Positions 28,302 through 36,769 of a DNA stretch of 39,575 bases are shown here, in pieces. The notes beneath the pieces were generated by a model. The model did no database searches and was not told where the DNA came from. It saw only the letters and a program-made list of their open reading frames with translations. Within the stretch, counting starts at the first letter, position 1. The number at the start of each line of letters is the position of its first letter. The stretch is taken from positions 1 to 39,575 of IMG/VR virus record IMGVR_UViG_3300033141_002403, one strand, 5' to 3'. A program made the translations under genes and the position numbers. This DNA comes from a virus.

Positions 28302-30146
28302 ATGGCTGAAAAGCTAACCAAAACAGCTAAACTTGTCCTGGACCGATTTAAAGAGAGTGAAACGGTTGTAGAAGGCCGTAAGAACAATTGGAAAGAGTGG
28401 TATAAGCAGTATCGGGCTTACCAGGAAATTACAGATGCTGACAGAGATGAAGATGGCAACTTGCTTAAAAGTATGCTTTTTATTCCCTATTCGACTACAC
28501 AGGTTGAAACCATTGTCCCAAGACACCTAAATGCTCTTTTCAGCAATTCTCCGTATGTAGCAGTGCTTCCAAGGGAACCCAGTGATATTGACGGGGCCAA
28601 ACCTATGGAGACACTTCTTGACTACGATTTTCAGAAGTGTCATTTAGTCAGAAAGTATGAAGACATGGTAAGAACCATGTATATCTACGGCACTAGTATC
28701 TTCAAGTGTTCCTGGAAGGTTGAGGCTGGAACCAGAAGGTATAGACGCAAACTCAACCCTGCAGAGCGTTGGATTAGGTTTCTACAGACTGGCAAGTATG
28801 AAGAATGGGTTGAAGAATCAGAAGAACAGATTCTTACTGATATGCCCTGGCTTGAAGCATTAGACTTGGCGGATTGTTTTCCAGATCCTGATTATGCTTC
28901 AATTCCTGAAATGCGTTACTTCATTTTGCGTCGTTGGATAGACGTTGACGTACTTAAAGCTAGGGCAAAAATCAATCCGGGACGATTCAAGAATTTGGAT
29001 AAGCTGGAAGATATGCTTGGCGAAGGTGAGTCGAACTGGTCTTGGGACACCATGCGTATGGATCGCAATGATGTTTCTGGAGCCAAAGCCAAGAAACCGG
29101 GGGCAGCTCATGCCAAGACTGCAATGGTTTATGAGTATTGGGAAGATGATCGGGTTATCTGGCTTGCTGAAGAAAAGTTGGTTATTAGAGATGAACCAAA
29201 CCCATTCTATCACGGCAAGAAACCTTTTGGAGCAATGCGAGCTATACCATTACCCGGAGAATTTTATGGTGTGGGTTTTATGGAGCTTTTAGAAGCTCTA
29301 CAGGACGAAATGAATACGAACAGGAATCAGCGTATTGATAACCGTTCGCTTATTATCAATGCCATGTTTGCTTATGATCCTGACAAGATAGATCCAGCAG
29401 ACTTGGTTACCAGACCTAACAACCTTATTCCTGTTGAAGGGGGAGATATTGAAAAATATCTGAAGCAGATTATAGTGGCTGACACAACGACACCTAGCCT
29501 ACAAGAAGAGCAGATCCTTGAAAAGAACATGAACGATGTTACTGGTATTCATGATTATGCGAGAGGACTCGCTCCTCAACACGCAGGCGAACGGGCGTCA
29601 ACGGTAGCTATGTTGCAGAATGTGGCTAATCTGCGTTTCCAATGGGTTGTTCAACGTTCCAGCGAGGAAGGGCTTGAAGAGATAGCTGAACAGTTCGGCT
29701 TGATGAATCAGCAGTATTTGTCTCAAGAGCAAGTGATTCGGATAGCCGGAGAAGATGGTAGTGGTTGGGACTTCTTAACTGTTGCCCCTGAGGATATTCA
29801 AGGTAACTTTGATTACAAGTTCGTAGGCACTGCTTTAGAAGCGCAGGCAAGTAAGGATATTCAGAGACAACAGCTTATTGAGATGTACAGTGCTGTCGTG
29901 CGCGGGAATCCACTCTTTGGTATTGCCGGCGAGCATAAATTCTTAGAACGGATGTTGGCAACATTCCCTGATAGCTATGGAATACAAAGCGCTCTGCGCA
30001 GTTTGGAAGAAATTCAAGCAGAGATGCAACTAATAATACCTCCACAAGCCCCAGGAATATCAATGGCTAATTCTGGGTCTGAAGCAGCAATGATGGGTGC
30101 ACAGACGCCAATAACAGCAGAGGAGGGTTCTGGTGGCACTATCTGA
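28302..30146 (+). CDS. portal protein (podovirus type)
   Basis: The protein is 614 residues, ATG 28302 behind GAGGTGAGC. The length and segments (NWKEWYKQYRAYQE, FIPYSTTQVETIVPRHLNALF, GEFYGVGFMELLEALQDEMNTNRNQ-type region near residue 340) fit head-tail connector portals of short-tailed phages. It forms the dodecameric ring at the prohead vertex through which DNA is packaged. A flexible Gly/Ser/Met-rich tail overlaps the next gene. Confidence 0.88.
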   Translation: MAEKLTKTAKLVLDRFKESETVVEGRKNNWKEWYKQYRAYQEITDADRDEDGNLLKSMLFIPYSTTQVETIVPRHLNALFSNSPYVAVLPREPSDIDGAKPMETLLDYDFQKCHLVRKYEDMVRTMYIYGTSIFKCSWKVEAGTRRYRRKLNPAERWIRFLQTGKYEEWVEESEEQILTDMPWLEALDLADCFPDPDYASIPEMRYFILRRWIDVDVLKARAKINPGRFKNLDKLEDMLGEGESNWSWDTMRMDRNDVSGAKAKKPGAAHAKTAMVYEYWEDDRVIWLAEEKLVIRDEPNPFYHGKKPFGAMRAIPLPGEFYGVGFMELLEALQDEMNTNRNQRIDNRSLIINAMFAYDPDKIDPADLVTRPNNLIPVEGGDIEKYLKQIIVADTTTPSLQEEQILEKNMNDVTGIHDYARGLAPQHAGERASTVAMLQNVANLRFQWVVQRSSEEGLEEIAEQFGLMNQQYLSQEQVIRIAGEDGSGWDFLTVAPEDIQGNFDYKFVGTALEAQASKDIQRQQLIEMYSAVVRGNPLFGIAGEHKFLERMLATFPDSYGIQSALRSLEEIQAEMQLIIPPQAPGISMANSGSEAAMMGAQTPITAEEGSGGTI

Positions 30147-30396
30147 TGAAGAAGTATTGAGACGCGCCGATGAACTTCGGGACATCATGAATCGACCTGG
30201 GTGGCAGATAGTGGTTGAATTTATTGAGGATAGACGGCGCAGAGCACTAAAGGATTTACGTAACAAAGATCCGGCAAATGCCGTGGAAATAGCAAAAGCA
30301 CAAGAGACAGCTAACACGCTGGATGGTTTAGAAAAAGATCTCCGGCGTGTTTTTATTTTAGCTGATGACATTCTCAAACGCCGTGAGCGCGAGTAA
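30133..30396 (+). CDS. small helical protein between portal and scaffold
   Basis: The protein is 87 residues from GTG 30133, behind AGAGGAGG, overlapping the portal gene by 14 bases. It is almost entirely charged helix (EEVLRRADELRDIM, DRRRRALKDLRNKD). Similar small genes often lie between portal and scaffold in podovirus genomes. It may be an assembly cofactor. No motif. Confidence 0.6.
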   Translation: MALSDEEVLRRADELRDIMNRPGWQIVVEFIEDRRRRALKDLRNKDPANAVEIAKAQETANTLDGLEKDLRRVFILADDILKRRERE

Positions 30397-30407
30397 GGAG
30401 GTAAAAC

Positions 30408-31427
30408 ATGGCTGATAGTATCTTGGACAACTTCGCTCTAACCCCCGAGACAGACGAATCAGAGGGTGTTAAAGCCGAAGAAACGTCTGCCGGACAAGGT
30501 GAAGGCGAAGCCCAAGCTCAGCGTCAACCTGTGGGTGAAAGTAAGCCCACGCAGCAAATGGATGAAACCAAGCAAACGGCCAGTTCCCCTTCTCAGGAAG
30601 GACAAGAACAGGTTAAGTTTGCTGGGGGATTCCAGAATAAGGCGGAACTGGTACGAGGGATTGTAAATTTAGAACAAAGGTTAGGACGCAAGAATGCGGA
30701 CTTGGATTTTGATGATGTCAATACTCTAAACCAATACTATAACGATTTAAGACAGGAATTTACTCTTAAAGCTATGACTGGCCAACTACAGCAAGGCCCC
30801 ACGGCCCCCCAGCAGGGACAAGGTCAAGGACAAGCCATGCAGGCTGGTTTAGCAACACCTCAACAGTTCCCAAACGTAACACAACAACCACAACAAACAC
30901 TCTCTCCGGAAGAACAGGCAAAGCAAAAGCAAGAACTTCTTAGGCGCTTTGTCAACAACCCTGATGAAGTGCTTAACGAATATGCCGAGAAACGTGCTCA
31001 AGCTTTGTTGCAGGAAGCATTGGGGCCATTATCACAGGTAACAAGCCAGATGGCGACAAGCCAGATGCTTCAGCAAATGAGAGCACAGTACGAAGATTTT
31101 GAGCTGCTTGAACCTACGATGACGGAAGTGTTTGAACAAATGGGCGAAGCTGGGCCTATGCTTGTTCAGACTATGGGGCCTCGATTTTTGGAGGTTCTTT
31201 ATAATGCTGCCAAGGGAATGAAAGCAGCAGAATTGACGGCTACAGCACATCAGCAGGGGGTGACATCTGGACGCCAAGAGCTTGCTAGGTCTTTGGCTGC
31301 TGGTTCCTCCGGTAGAGGTACTAATCCTAACCAGCGGCTTGAGACAGAAGCCCCGAAAACTGAAGCAGACAGGATACGCGAAAGTATTTTGGCAGCAGCC
31401 AAACGCAGAAGGGCATCTCTCTTATAG
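30408..31427 (+). CDS. capsid scaffolding protein
   Basis: The protein is 339 residues behind AAGGAGG. It has the scaffold profile: acidic, Gln/Glu-rich disordered N-terminus (about 1-75), a helical middle, a Gln-rich low-complexity stretch (about 125-170), a long helix and a basic C-terminus (AAKRRRASLL) expected to contact capsid protein. It directly precedes the major capsid gene. Confidence 0.82.
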   Translation: MADSILDNFALTPETDESEGVKAEETSAGQGEGEAQAQRQPVGESKPTQQMDETKQTASSPSQEGQEQVKFAGGFQNKAELVRGIVNLEQRLGRKNADLDFDDVNTLNQYYNDLRQEFTLKAMTGQLQQGPTAPQQGQGQGQAMQAGLATPQQFPNVTQQPQQTLSPEEQAKQKQELLRRFVNNPDEVLNEYAEKRAQALLQEALGPLSQVTSQMATSQMLQQMRAQYEDFELLEPTMTEVFEQMGEAGPMLVQTMGPRFLEVLYNAAKGMKAAELTATAHQQGVTSGRQELARSLAAGSSGRGTNPNQRLETEAPKTEADRIRESILAAAKRRRASLL

Positions 31428-31452
31428 CCGCTATCTAGCGGAGGTATGAAAG

Positions 31453-32619
31453 ATGAATCTACAGATGTTTGCTACTGCAACTGGAATAGTAGGTACTGAT
31501 GACTACGTTTCTACCCGTGTTAGGGTGGAAATGGCTGATGAGATAGTTGAACTTGAACCTGAAGCAGCGCCGTTAACTGTTTTGCTTAAGAAACTTCGCA
31601 AGAAAACTACGAACAACCATAAGTTCCAATGGCATGAAGGCGAAAGGCCGCCTGAGACTGATGCTATTAACAATGGTGCCGGCTATGCAGATAGTGATAC
31701 CAGTCTTGTCGTAGACAATGGCTCTTACTTTACTGTTGGCGACGTGGTTAAGGTGCCGCGTACCGGAGAGTGTATGCTGGTTACGGCTATTAGCAATAAC
31801 ACTCTAACTGTTGTTCGTGGTTTTGGCGAAACTTCTGCTGCTGCTCTTGTAGACAATGATCCTCTGTATATCATCGGTAATGCCAATGAAGAAGGCGCTA
31901 CCAGCCGGGACATTAATACCAGGACGGAAACTTTGCAGTATAACTTTACGCAGATTTTCCGGACTCCAATTGGTGTAACCGGGACAGCGGCTGCTGAACG
32001 GTATTATGGCCCTGACGAACGCGCCAACCAACGGGCTTACCGAGGTATACAGCATCTTGTAGAAATTGAGAAGTCGTTCTTGTTTGGCGAAAGATACGAA
32101 GATACTTCAGGCACACATCCACGCAGAACTACTCGAGGAGTGCTTGCCTGGCTTTCAACAAACGTAACTGATGCTGGTGGAGCTTTAACGGAGACAGAAT
32201 TTGATGAATGGCTGGAAGGTGTATTCCGGTATTCTGCTCCTGATGGAAGTTCTACCAAGATTCTGCTGGCTTCGGCGCGGTTGGTTTCTATAATCAACGC
32301 CTGGGGCAAAGATAAACTTGAGACTGTACCTAGAGATCAGGTTTATGGTCTCAGGTTGTTGAGGTATCGTTCGCCGCATGGTGAGCTGTTAATTACTAAA
32401 CACCACCTGCTTAAAGATGCTACCTATGGCTATTATGGGATAGCACTTGATCTGGCGAACCTGTATTACAGACCTCTTCGTGGTAGAGATACCCATTTAA
32501 ACACTGAAATCCAGGCGAACAACGAAGATGCTGTTGTAGATGAGTGGTTTACCGAAGCCGGCCTTGAACTACGGCTTGAGAAAACTCACGGATACATCTA
32601 CAACGTGGATGCTGCGTAG
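31453..32619 (+). CDS. major capsid protein, DUF5309 type
   Basis: The protein is 388 residues behind GGAGG. It resembles the DUF5309 (SU10-like) major capsid family: an early TDDYVSTRVRVEMADEI segment, the QFQW-like HKFQWHEGERPPE region, NFTQIFRTPIGVTGTA and a C-terminal TEAGLELRLEK. HK97-fold shell subunit. A strong terminator follows immediately, the usual way of keeping capsid mRNA abundant. Confidence 0.9.
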   Translation: MNLQMFATATGIVGTDDYVSTRVRVEMADEIVELEPEAAPLTVLLKKLRKKTTNNHKFQWHEGERPPETDAINNGAGYADSDTSLVVDNGSYFTVGDVVKVPRTGECMLVTAISNNTLTVVRGFGETSAAALVDNDPLYIIGNANEEGATSRDINTRTETLQYNFTQIFRTPIGVTGTAAAERYYGPDERANQRAYRGIQHLVEIEKSFLFGERYEDTSGTHPRRTTRGVLAWLSTNVTDAGGALTETEFDEWLEGVFRYSAPDGSSTKILLASARLVSIINAWGKDKLETVPRDQVYGLRLLRYRSPHGELLITKHHLLKDATYGYYGIALDLANLYYRPLRGRDTHLNTEIQANNEDAVVDEWFTEAGLELRLEKTHGYIYNVDAA

Positions 32620-32628
32620 TAATGGTAT

Positions 32629-32655
32629 GGTGGCCCTTGTGGGCCACCTTTTTTT
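32629..32655 (+). terminator. intrinsic terminator after the major capsid gene
   Basis: GGTGGCCC (32629-32636), loop TTGT, GGGCCACC (32641-32648), then seven T. A perfect 8-bp stem. Confidence 0.92.
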
Positions 32656-32677
32656 ACAACTTGGAGGTATTAACTAT

Positions 32678-33196
32678 ATGGCAAGGTTTCTTTCTAGTTA
32701 TGCTGGGCTGACATTGGTAATGAAACCTTCTAGACGTGTGATAACAGATGGTGTGCCGGTTTTTACACCTGGTGTTAAAGCGAGGTTTAGAGACGGACGA
32801 TTTGTTACCAATGATCCTAATATGATTGCCTGGCTTAGAAAACATCCAGGGAATTTTGCTAATGGAGGCAACAAATTTGTCGAAGAAGGTTTAGGCACAA
32901 ATCCTAAACCTGTCCGGCAAGAAATGCGTCGCGGTGTAGTAAATGCTGAAATGTTAGAACGTGGCAGAGCATTAGTCGAGCAAAACAAAGCAGAAACAAA
33001 AACTGAGACGGAAACTGAAACTTCAGATGAAAACGACGAGGAAGCTGAGGACGATGTTGTTTGGGAGAAGTACTACACTGAGACAGAGGACGGAAAGTTT
33101 CAGTGCAAGCTATGCCCTGAAAGAGAACCTTCAAGTGCAAAGGTTGGTATTATCGCTCATTTGAAATCGCACCAGGCTAAGGGCGAATTGAGTTGA
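32678..33196 (+). CDS. head protein with C2H2-like zinc finger tail
   Basis: The protein is 172 residues from ATG 32678, behind TTGGAGGTATT; a longer frame overlaps the capsid gene and terminator. The N-terminal half is a small beta domain (MARFLSSYAGLTLVMKPSRR). The middle is an acidic Glu/Thr-rich linker. The end has Cys143, Cys146, His161 and His165 in CxxC-x14-HxxxH spacing, like a C2H2 finger. Position between capsid and adaptor suggests a virion or assembly role. The finger is unusual for a head protein. Confidence 0.65.
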   Translation: MARFLSSYAGLTLVMKPSRRVITDGVPVFTPGVKARFRDGRFVTNDPNMIAWLRKHPGNFANGGNKFVEEGLGTNPKPVRQEMRRGVVNAEMLERGRALVEQNKAETKTETETETSDENDEEAEDDVVWEKYYTETEDGKFQCKLCPEREPSSAKVGIIAHLKSHQAKGELS

Positions 33197-33202
33197 TGAT
33201 TT

Positions 33203-33838
33203 ATGACGAGAGGCGAACTTAAAACTCGTGTGCGAAGATTGCTTGCAGAAACTGATAGCACGGGTTTTTATGCTGATGTAAACGATTTGGACAACGTAGT
33301 TGATGATGCTCACAAAGCAGTAGCCAGTGATATGGAAAGCTACGTCAAAGTGTCGCAAAGTTTGGAAGTCACTGGCTCAACTGCTTATCCTGATGATTGT
33401 CTGCGTATCTTGAATGTGGTTTATCAGAACAGAGATCTAAAACCTACTGACAGGGCCGAGCTTAACAGGCTTTACCGCAACACCTGGCAGACAAAAACAG
33501 CAGATACGCCTACGCATTGGTTGGAACCAGTGCCGAGATATATTAGGCTGTATCCAACGCCAACTACTGAACCCTGCACAGTTTATCTTGACTACGTGGC
33601 TGAACCTGCTGATTTTGTTAATGATGATTCTCAGTTAGTTGTTCCTGGTGATCAAGAACAATTGGTTGTTCTTAAAGCTGTGGCTTTAGCACTACTTGAA
33701 GAGCCGGAATATGAACGAAAAGCACAAGAGTTTGAGCGTATGTATTGGCAAAAAGTGCAGTTGCAGCAGTTAAAACAATCCAGGCGTCGTCGTGGAAGCA
33801 GGGCAGGACAGTGGCGTGTTATTAGACGTTCGCCGTAG
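33203..33838 (+). CDS. head-tail adaptor protein
   Basis: The protein is 211 residues from ATG 33203. The N-terminal helical hairpin (MTRGELKTRVRRLLAE, VDDAHKAVASDM), PDDCLRILNV and the C-terminal helices ending in Arg/Gln-rich sequence fit the SU10/gp6-type adaptor family of podoviruses. It should bind under the portal ring and support the nozzle protein encoded next. Confidence 0.8.
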   Translation: MTRGELKTRVRRLLAETDSTGFYADVNDLDNVVDDAHKAVASDMESYVKVSQSLEVTGSTAYPDDCLRILNVVYQNRDLKPTDRAELNRLYRNTWQTKTADTPTHWLEPVPRYIRLYPTPTTEPCTVYLDYVAEPADFVNDDSQLVVPGDQEQLVVLKAVALALLEEPEYERKAQEFERMYWQKVQLQQLKQSRRRRGSRAGQWRVIRRSP

Positions 33839-33850
33839 GGGGCTGATTTA

Positions 33851-35335
33851 ATGGCCCGAAGGAAATTCATTATAACACCGAGTTTTGAGGGGGGCCTTAA
33901 TACTAGTGGTTCCCCTCTTCATATCAAAGACAACGAAACACCAGATTGTGAAAACGTGGTGTTTGACGAAACAGGAGCTGTAAAGAAACGTCCTGGTTTC
34001 TCCAGATTGACATCAACAGCACTTGCTGCCGAAGAAGTATACAATTTGCATCGGTACTATAAGAGCAATGGGACAAAACAACTGATAGCAGTGCTTGCTT
34101 CGACAATACAGACTGTCGATGAAAACACAGGTGCAGGTTCAATAATTCACACTCAAACAACGGGAAGCAAGCATTACGATTTCGCCACCTGGCGCGATTA
34201 CCTGTTCATGGCTCAGGAAGCCGATCCACTTCTCAGGTATGATGGCACAACCGTAGAGGTTATCAAAGATGTCAACGGTACTAAAACCGACCCACCAGAT
34301 GGAATGCAGTTTGTGGTGGCCCATTATAACCGTATCTTCGGAGCCAGAACGCCTTCTAATCCTCACATGATTTATTATTCAGAACTTGGCGATGAAGAAG
34401 ATTGGCCGGTAAACAACTATGTCGTGCAGGCGGCTGCGGAAGGCGATTTTATTACTCAACTTGCTTCTTTTGGCCCTATGGTTTTGGTGTTTCACAACAA
34501 TGTTGTAAAAGCGCTCTATACTGGTGGCGGAGATCCCACAACCTGGACATATGATGTAATGTTCCCTGGTGTTGGATGCATAGCACCCGGGACTCTTGTG
34601 AAGCACCAGGGACGTCTTATATGGCTTTCTAGCGAAGGGGTTATATCTTGGGACGGGCAACGTCTTGAAAACCTTTCCAGAGGCAAAATCCAGGCTTCTT
34701 TGGACGCTGCAAATGTCAGCGATGCTTGTGCAGCCATAAACAAAAACAGATACTTCTTGGCCGTATCCGAAGATGGTTCAGGGACTAACGATAAGATTTT
34801 CGTTTTCGATTTTAAAACAAGGACGTGGACTAGATACGGGTTGTCTGTATCTGCTCTTTGTAGCTGGACAGGGCCGGGTGATGATAACGAGCTTTATTCG
34901 GGAAGTTATGATGGTTATGTTGATAAGCAAGACACCGGAACGACTGACAATGGAAAGGCCATAAATGCTTATGTTTGGACGAAACGGTTTACTGGCCCGA
35001 CCTTGGCTGCAGAAAAAATGGTGCGCAAGGTTCATCTTGAAGCAGAAGCATTGGGGGGGACGTTGACTGTTTCAACTTATGTTGATGGGATTCGGGCTGT
35101 TTATCACAAAGATGTTGCCCTGCTTGGTGAAATTCCCACATGGGGAGATCCAGACATAACCTGGGGTGATGGAACAACCTGGGGAGATACGAGCGCGTTA
35201 TCCTACGGGTTTTCATTGCCACCGAAGATACAAGGGCGAACAGTGCAGTTTAAGATTGAACATGACGATAGTGCTTCGTTCACGTTATATGGCTTGTTAG
35301 CTCAGATTATTGAACGGAGGTTGCGGTTGGCATGA
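33851..35335 (+). CDS. tail nozzle / head-completion protein
   Basis: The protein is 494 residues behind AGGGGGCTG. The sequence is beta-rich and repetitive in character, like the propeller-like nozzle or stabilisation proteins of short-tailed phages: GGLNTSGSPLHIKDNETPDCENVVFD at the start, YDGTTVEVIKDVNG and WTRYGLSVSAL later. It closes the tail channel after packaging. It follows the adaptor and overlaps the fibre gene by ATGA. Confidence 0.78.
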   Translation: MARRKFIITPSFEGGLNTSGSPLHIKDNETPDCENVVFDETGAVKKRPGFSRLTSTALAAEEVYNLHRYYKSNGTKQLIAVLASTIQTVDENTGAGSIIHTQTTGSKHYDFATWRDYLFMAQEADPLLRYDGTTVEVIKDVNGTKTDPPDGMQFVVAHYNRIFGARTPSNPHMIYYSELGDEEDWPVNNYVVQAAAEGDFITQLASFGPMVLVFHNNVVKALYTGGGDPTTWTYDVMFPGVGCIAPGTLVKHQGRLIWLSSEGVISWDGQRLENLSRGKIQASLDAANVSDACAAINKNRYFLAVSEDGSGTNDKIFVFDFKTRTWTRYGLSVSALCSWTGPGDDNELYSGSYDGYVDKQDTGTTDNGKAINAYVWTKRFTGPTLAAEKMVRKVHLEAEALGGTLTVSTYVDGIRAVYHKDVALLGEIPTWGDPDITWGDGTTWGDTSALSYGFSLPPKIQGRTVQFKIEHDDSASFTLYGLLAQIIERRLRLA

Positions 35336-36186
35336 GCACAGTAGCTTTACCTCATACAATCAATGTTGGTGATCCATTAAACCCGACACCGATAAATGAA
35401 AACTTTGAGGCGCTACGTGATGGTGTAAACAATATTGAGGATGCCAATGTTAGCGCAACGGCAGCCATTCAAGAAAGCAAGATACTTTTTGACGATACTG
35501 GGCATGACCATTCGGGTGGTAGCAACGGAAACCCGATACCGACAGCAGGAATTGAGGATTCGGCGGTTACGTCTGTCAAGATAGCTGACGGTGCTGTAAC
35601 AGATGCTAAACTTGCTGATGCCAAGTTGTCTTTGGCGAGTGGTGGAACGGTTAGTGGACAAGTTGTACTTCAACATGGAAATACCAGTTTAAGTGGCTAT
35701 GAGACTAGTGCTGTCTTAGGTAAGGAAGCACACGTTTTTTATGGCCCTGCTAATCGTTCAATTGTTTTCAAGATAAATGCCAATGATGACGGAGATGTTT
35801 TCGCTATTCTTGCTACGCAAGCCGATGGAACTACTGCTAGTGTATTTGAAGTATCTCGTTCAGGGATAATGATAGCAAATGATGGCTCTGGAAGCGGTCT
35901 TGATGCAGATAAAGTTGACGGTAAAGAATGGGTTCTTGTCCAGAATAGTTCGACTTCAGTAAGTGGTGGTGCAACAAAAGCAGTTATTATTCAAAGTGGT
36001 GCTGCAACACACCGGCAATATATGTTTTCGGTATATATTCCCGACGGTGGAGATGTAACTCAAGGATATGAAGAAACGGCAACTTGCGCTTGGATTGTTC
36101 GGAATGCTACCGGTGATGATGTTCTTTGGATACAAAACACCGGTTCTGATGCAACTTTCTATTACAAGGTTTGGGAATGGAAGTAG
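35332..36186 (+). CDS. tail fibre/spike protein
   Basis: The protein is 284 residues starting in the ATGA overlap. The N-terminal part includes the fibre-type INENFEALRDGVNNIEDANVSA helix. Then come GHDHSGGSNGNPIP and repeated AVT/AKL segments (SVKIADGAVTDAKLADAKL) typical of trimeric fibre shafts. The C-terminal beta domain is probably receptor-binding. Following the nozzle gene is the expected site. Confidence 0.78.
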   Translation: MSTVALPHTINVGDPLNPTPINENFEALRDGVNNIEDANVSATAAIQESKILFDDTGHDHSGGSNGNPIPTAGIEDSAVTSVKIADGAVTDAKLADAKLSLASGGTVSGQVVLQHGNTSLSGYETSAVLGKEAHVFYGPANRSIVFKINANDDGDVFAILATQADGTTASVFEVSRSGIMIANDGSGSGLDADKVDGKEWVLVQNSSTSVSGGATKAVIIQSGAATHRQYMFSVYIPDGGDVTQGYEETATCAWIVRNATGDDVLWIQNTGSDATFYYKVWEWK

Positions 36187-36194
36187 GTGACAAC

Positions 36195-36755
36195 ATGCCT
36201 AACCTCAACAACCTGTGGCAACAGAATGTGTATAACTGGTTACAAGGACGCAATCTTCCTTACGGCCAGCAATGGCAACAAACAGCTTATAATCAGGCTG
36301 CGCAGGATATAGGCAATACGTTGCGAGAAGAGTTTAACCGTCGTGGTATGTGGAATAGCGGAGCTTATGACAGGACGCTTGCTGATGCTTTAGCACGAAG
36401 CAGGGCTAACATAGCATTGCAGGCACAGCAAGGGAACACAAACGCCATTCAGAACGCCATGCAAGTGGCTATGCAGAACGCGCTCACACGAGGCGGCTGG
36501 GACCAGCAACGGCAGATGGCTGAGCTACAGAACCAATGGAACACCCAGGCATGGCAGAGACAGGCTGAATGGCAGAGACGAATGGCCGAACTGCAGAGAC
36601 AGTGGCAAAACCAAGACTGGCAGAGAGAAGCTGCTATGAGAAATAGGCAGGGATGGCTTAACTTTGTTGGTACTGGTTTGGGAGCTTTGTTAGGTTCACC
36701 GTGGATAGGAGATTTAGTAGGACGTTGGCTGGGCAATCAAATGAGTGGTTCTTAA
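36195..36755 (+). CDS. Trp/Gln-rich internal virion or ejection protein
   Basis: The protein is 186 residues from ATG 36195, behind AGGTGACA. The centre (about 95-155) is a chain of W-Q-rich units (QNQWNTQAWQRQAEWQRRMAEL-type, spacing near 7-10). The C-terminus is a glycine-rich hydrophobic segment (GTGLGALLGSPWIGDLVG). This suggests an amphipathic coiled assembly with a membrane-active tail, as expected of DNA-ejection proteins. No family recognised. It precedes the giant coiled-coil gene. Confidence 0.65.
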   Translation: MPNLNNLWQQNVYNWLQGRNLPYGQQWQQTAYNQAAQDIGNTLREEFNRRGMWNSGAYDRTLADALARSRANIALQAQQGNTNAIQNAMQVAMQNALTRGGWDQQRQMAELQNQWNTQAWQRQAEWQRRMAELQRQWQNQDWQREAAMRNRQGWLNFVGTGLGALLGSPWIGDLVGRWLGNQMSGS

Positions 36756-36769
36756 GCAGGTGAATCGTA

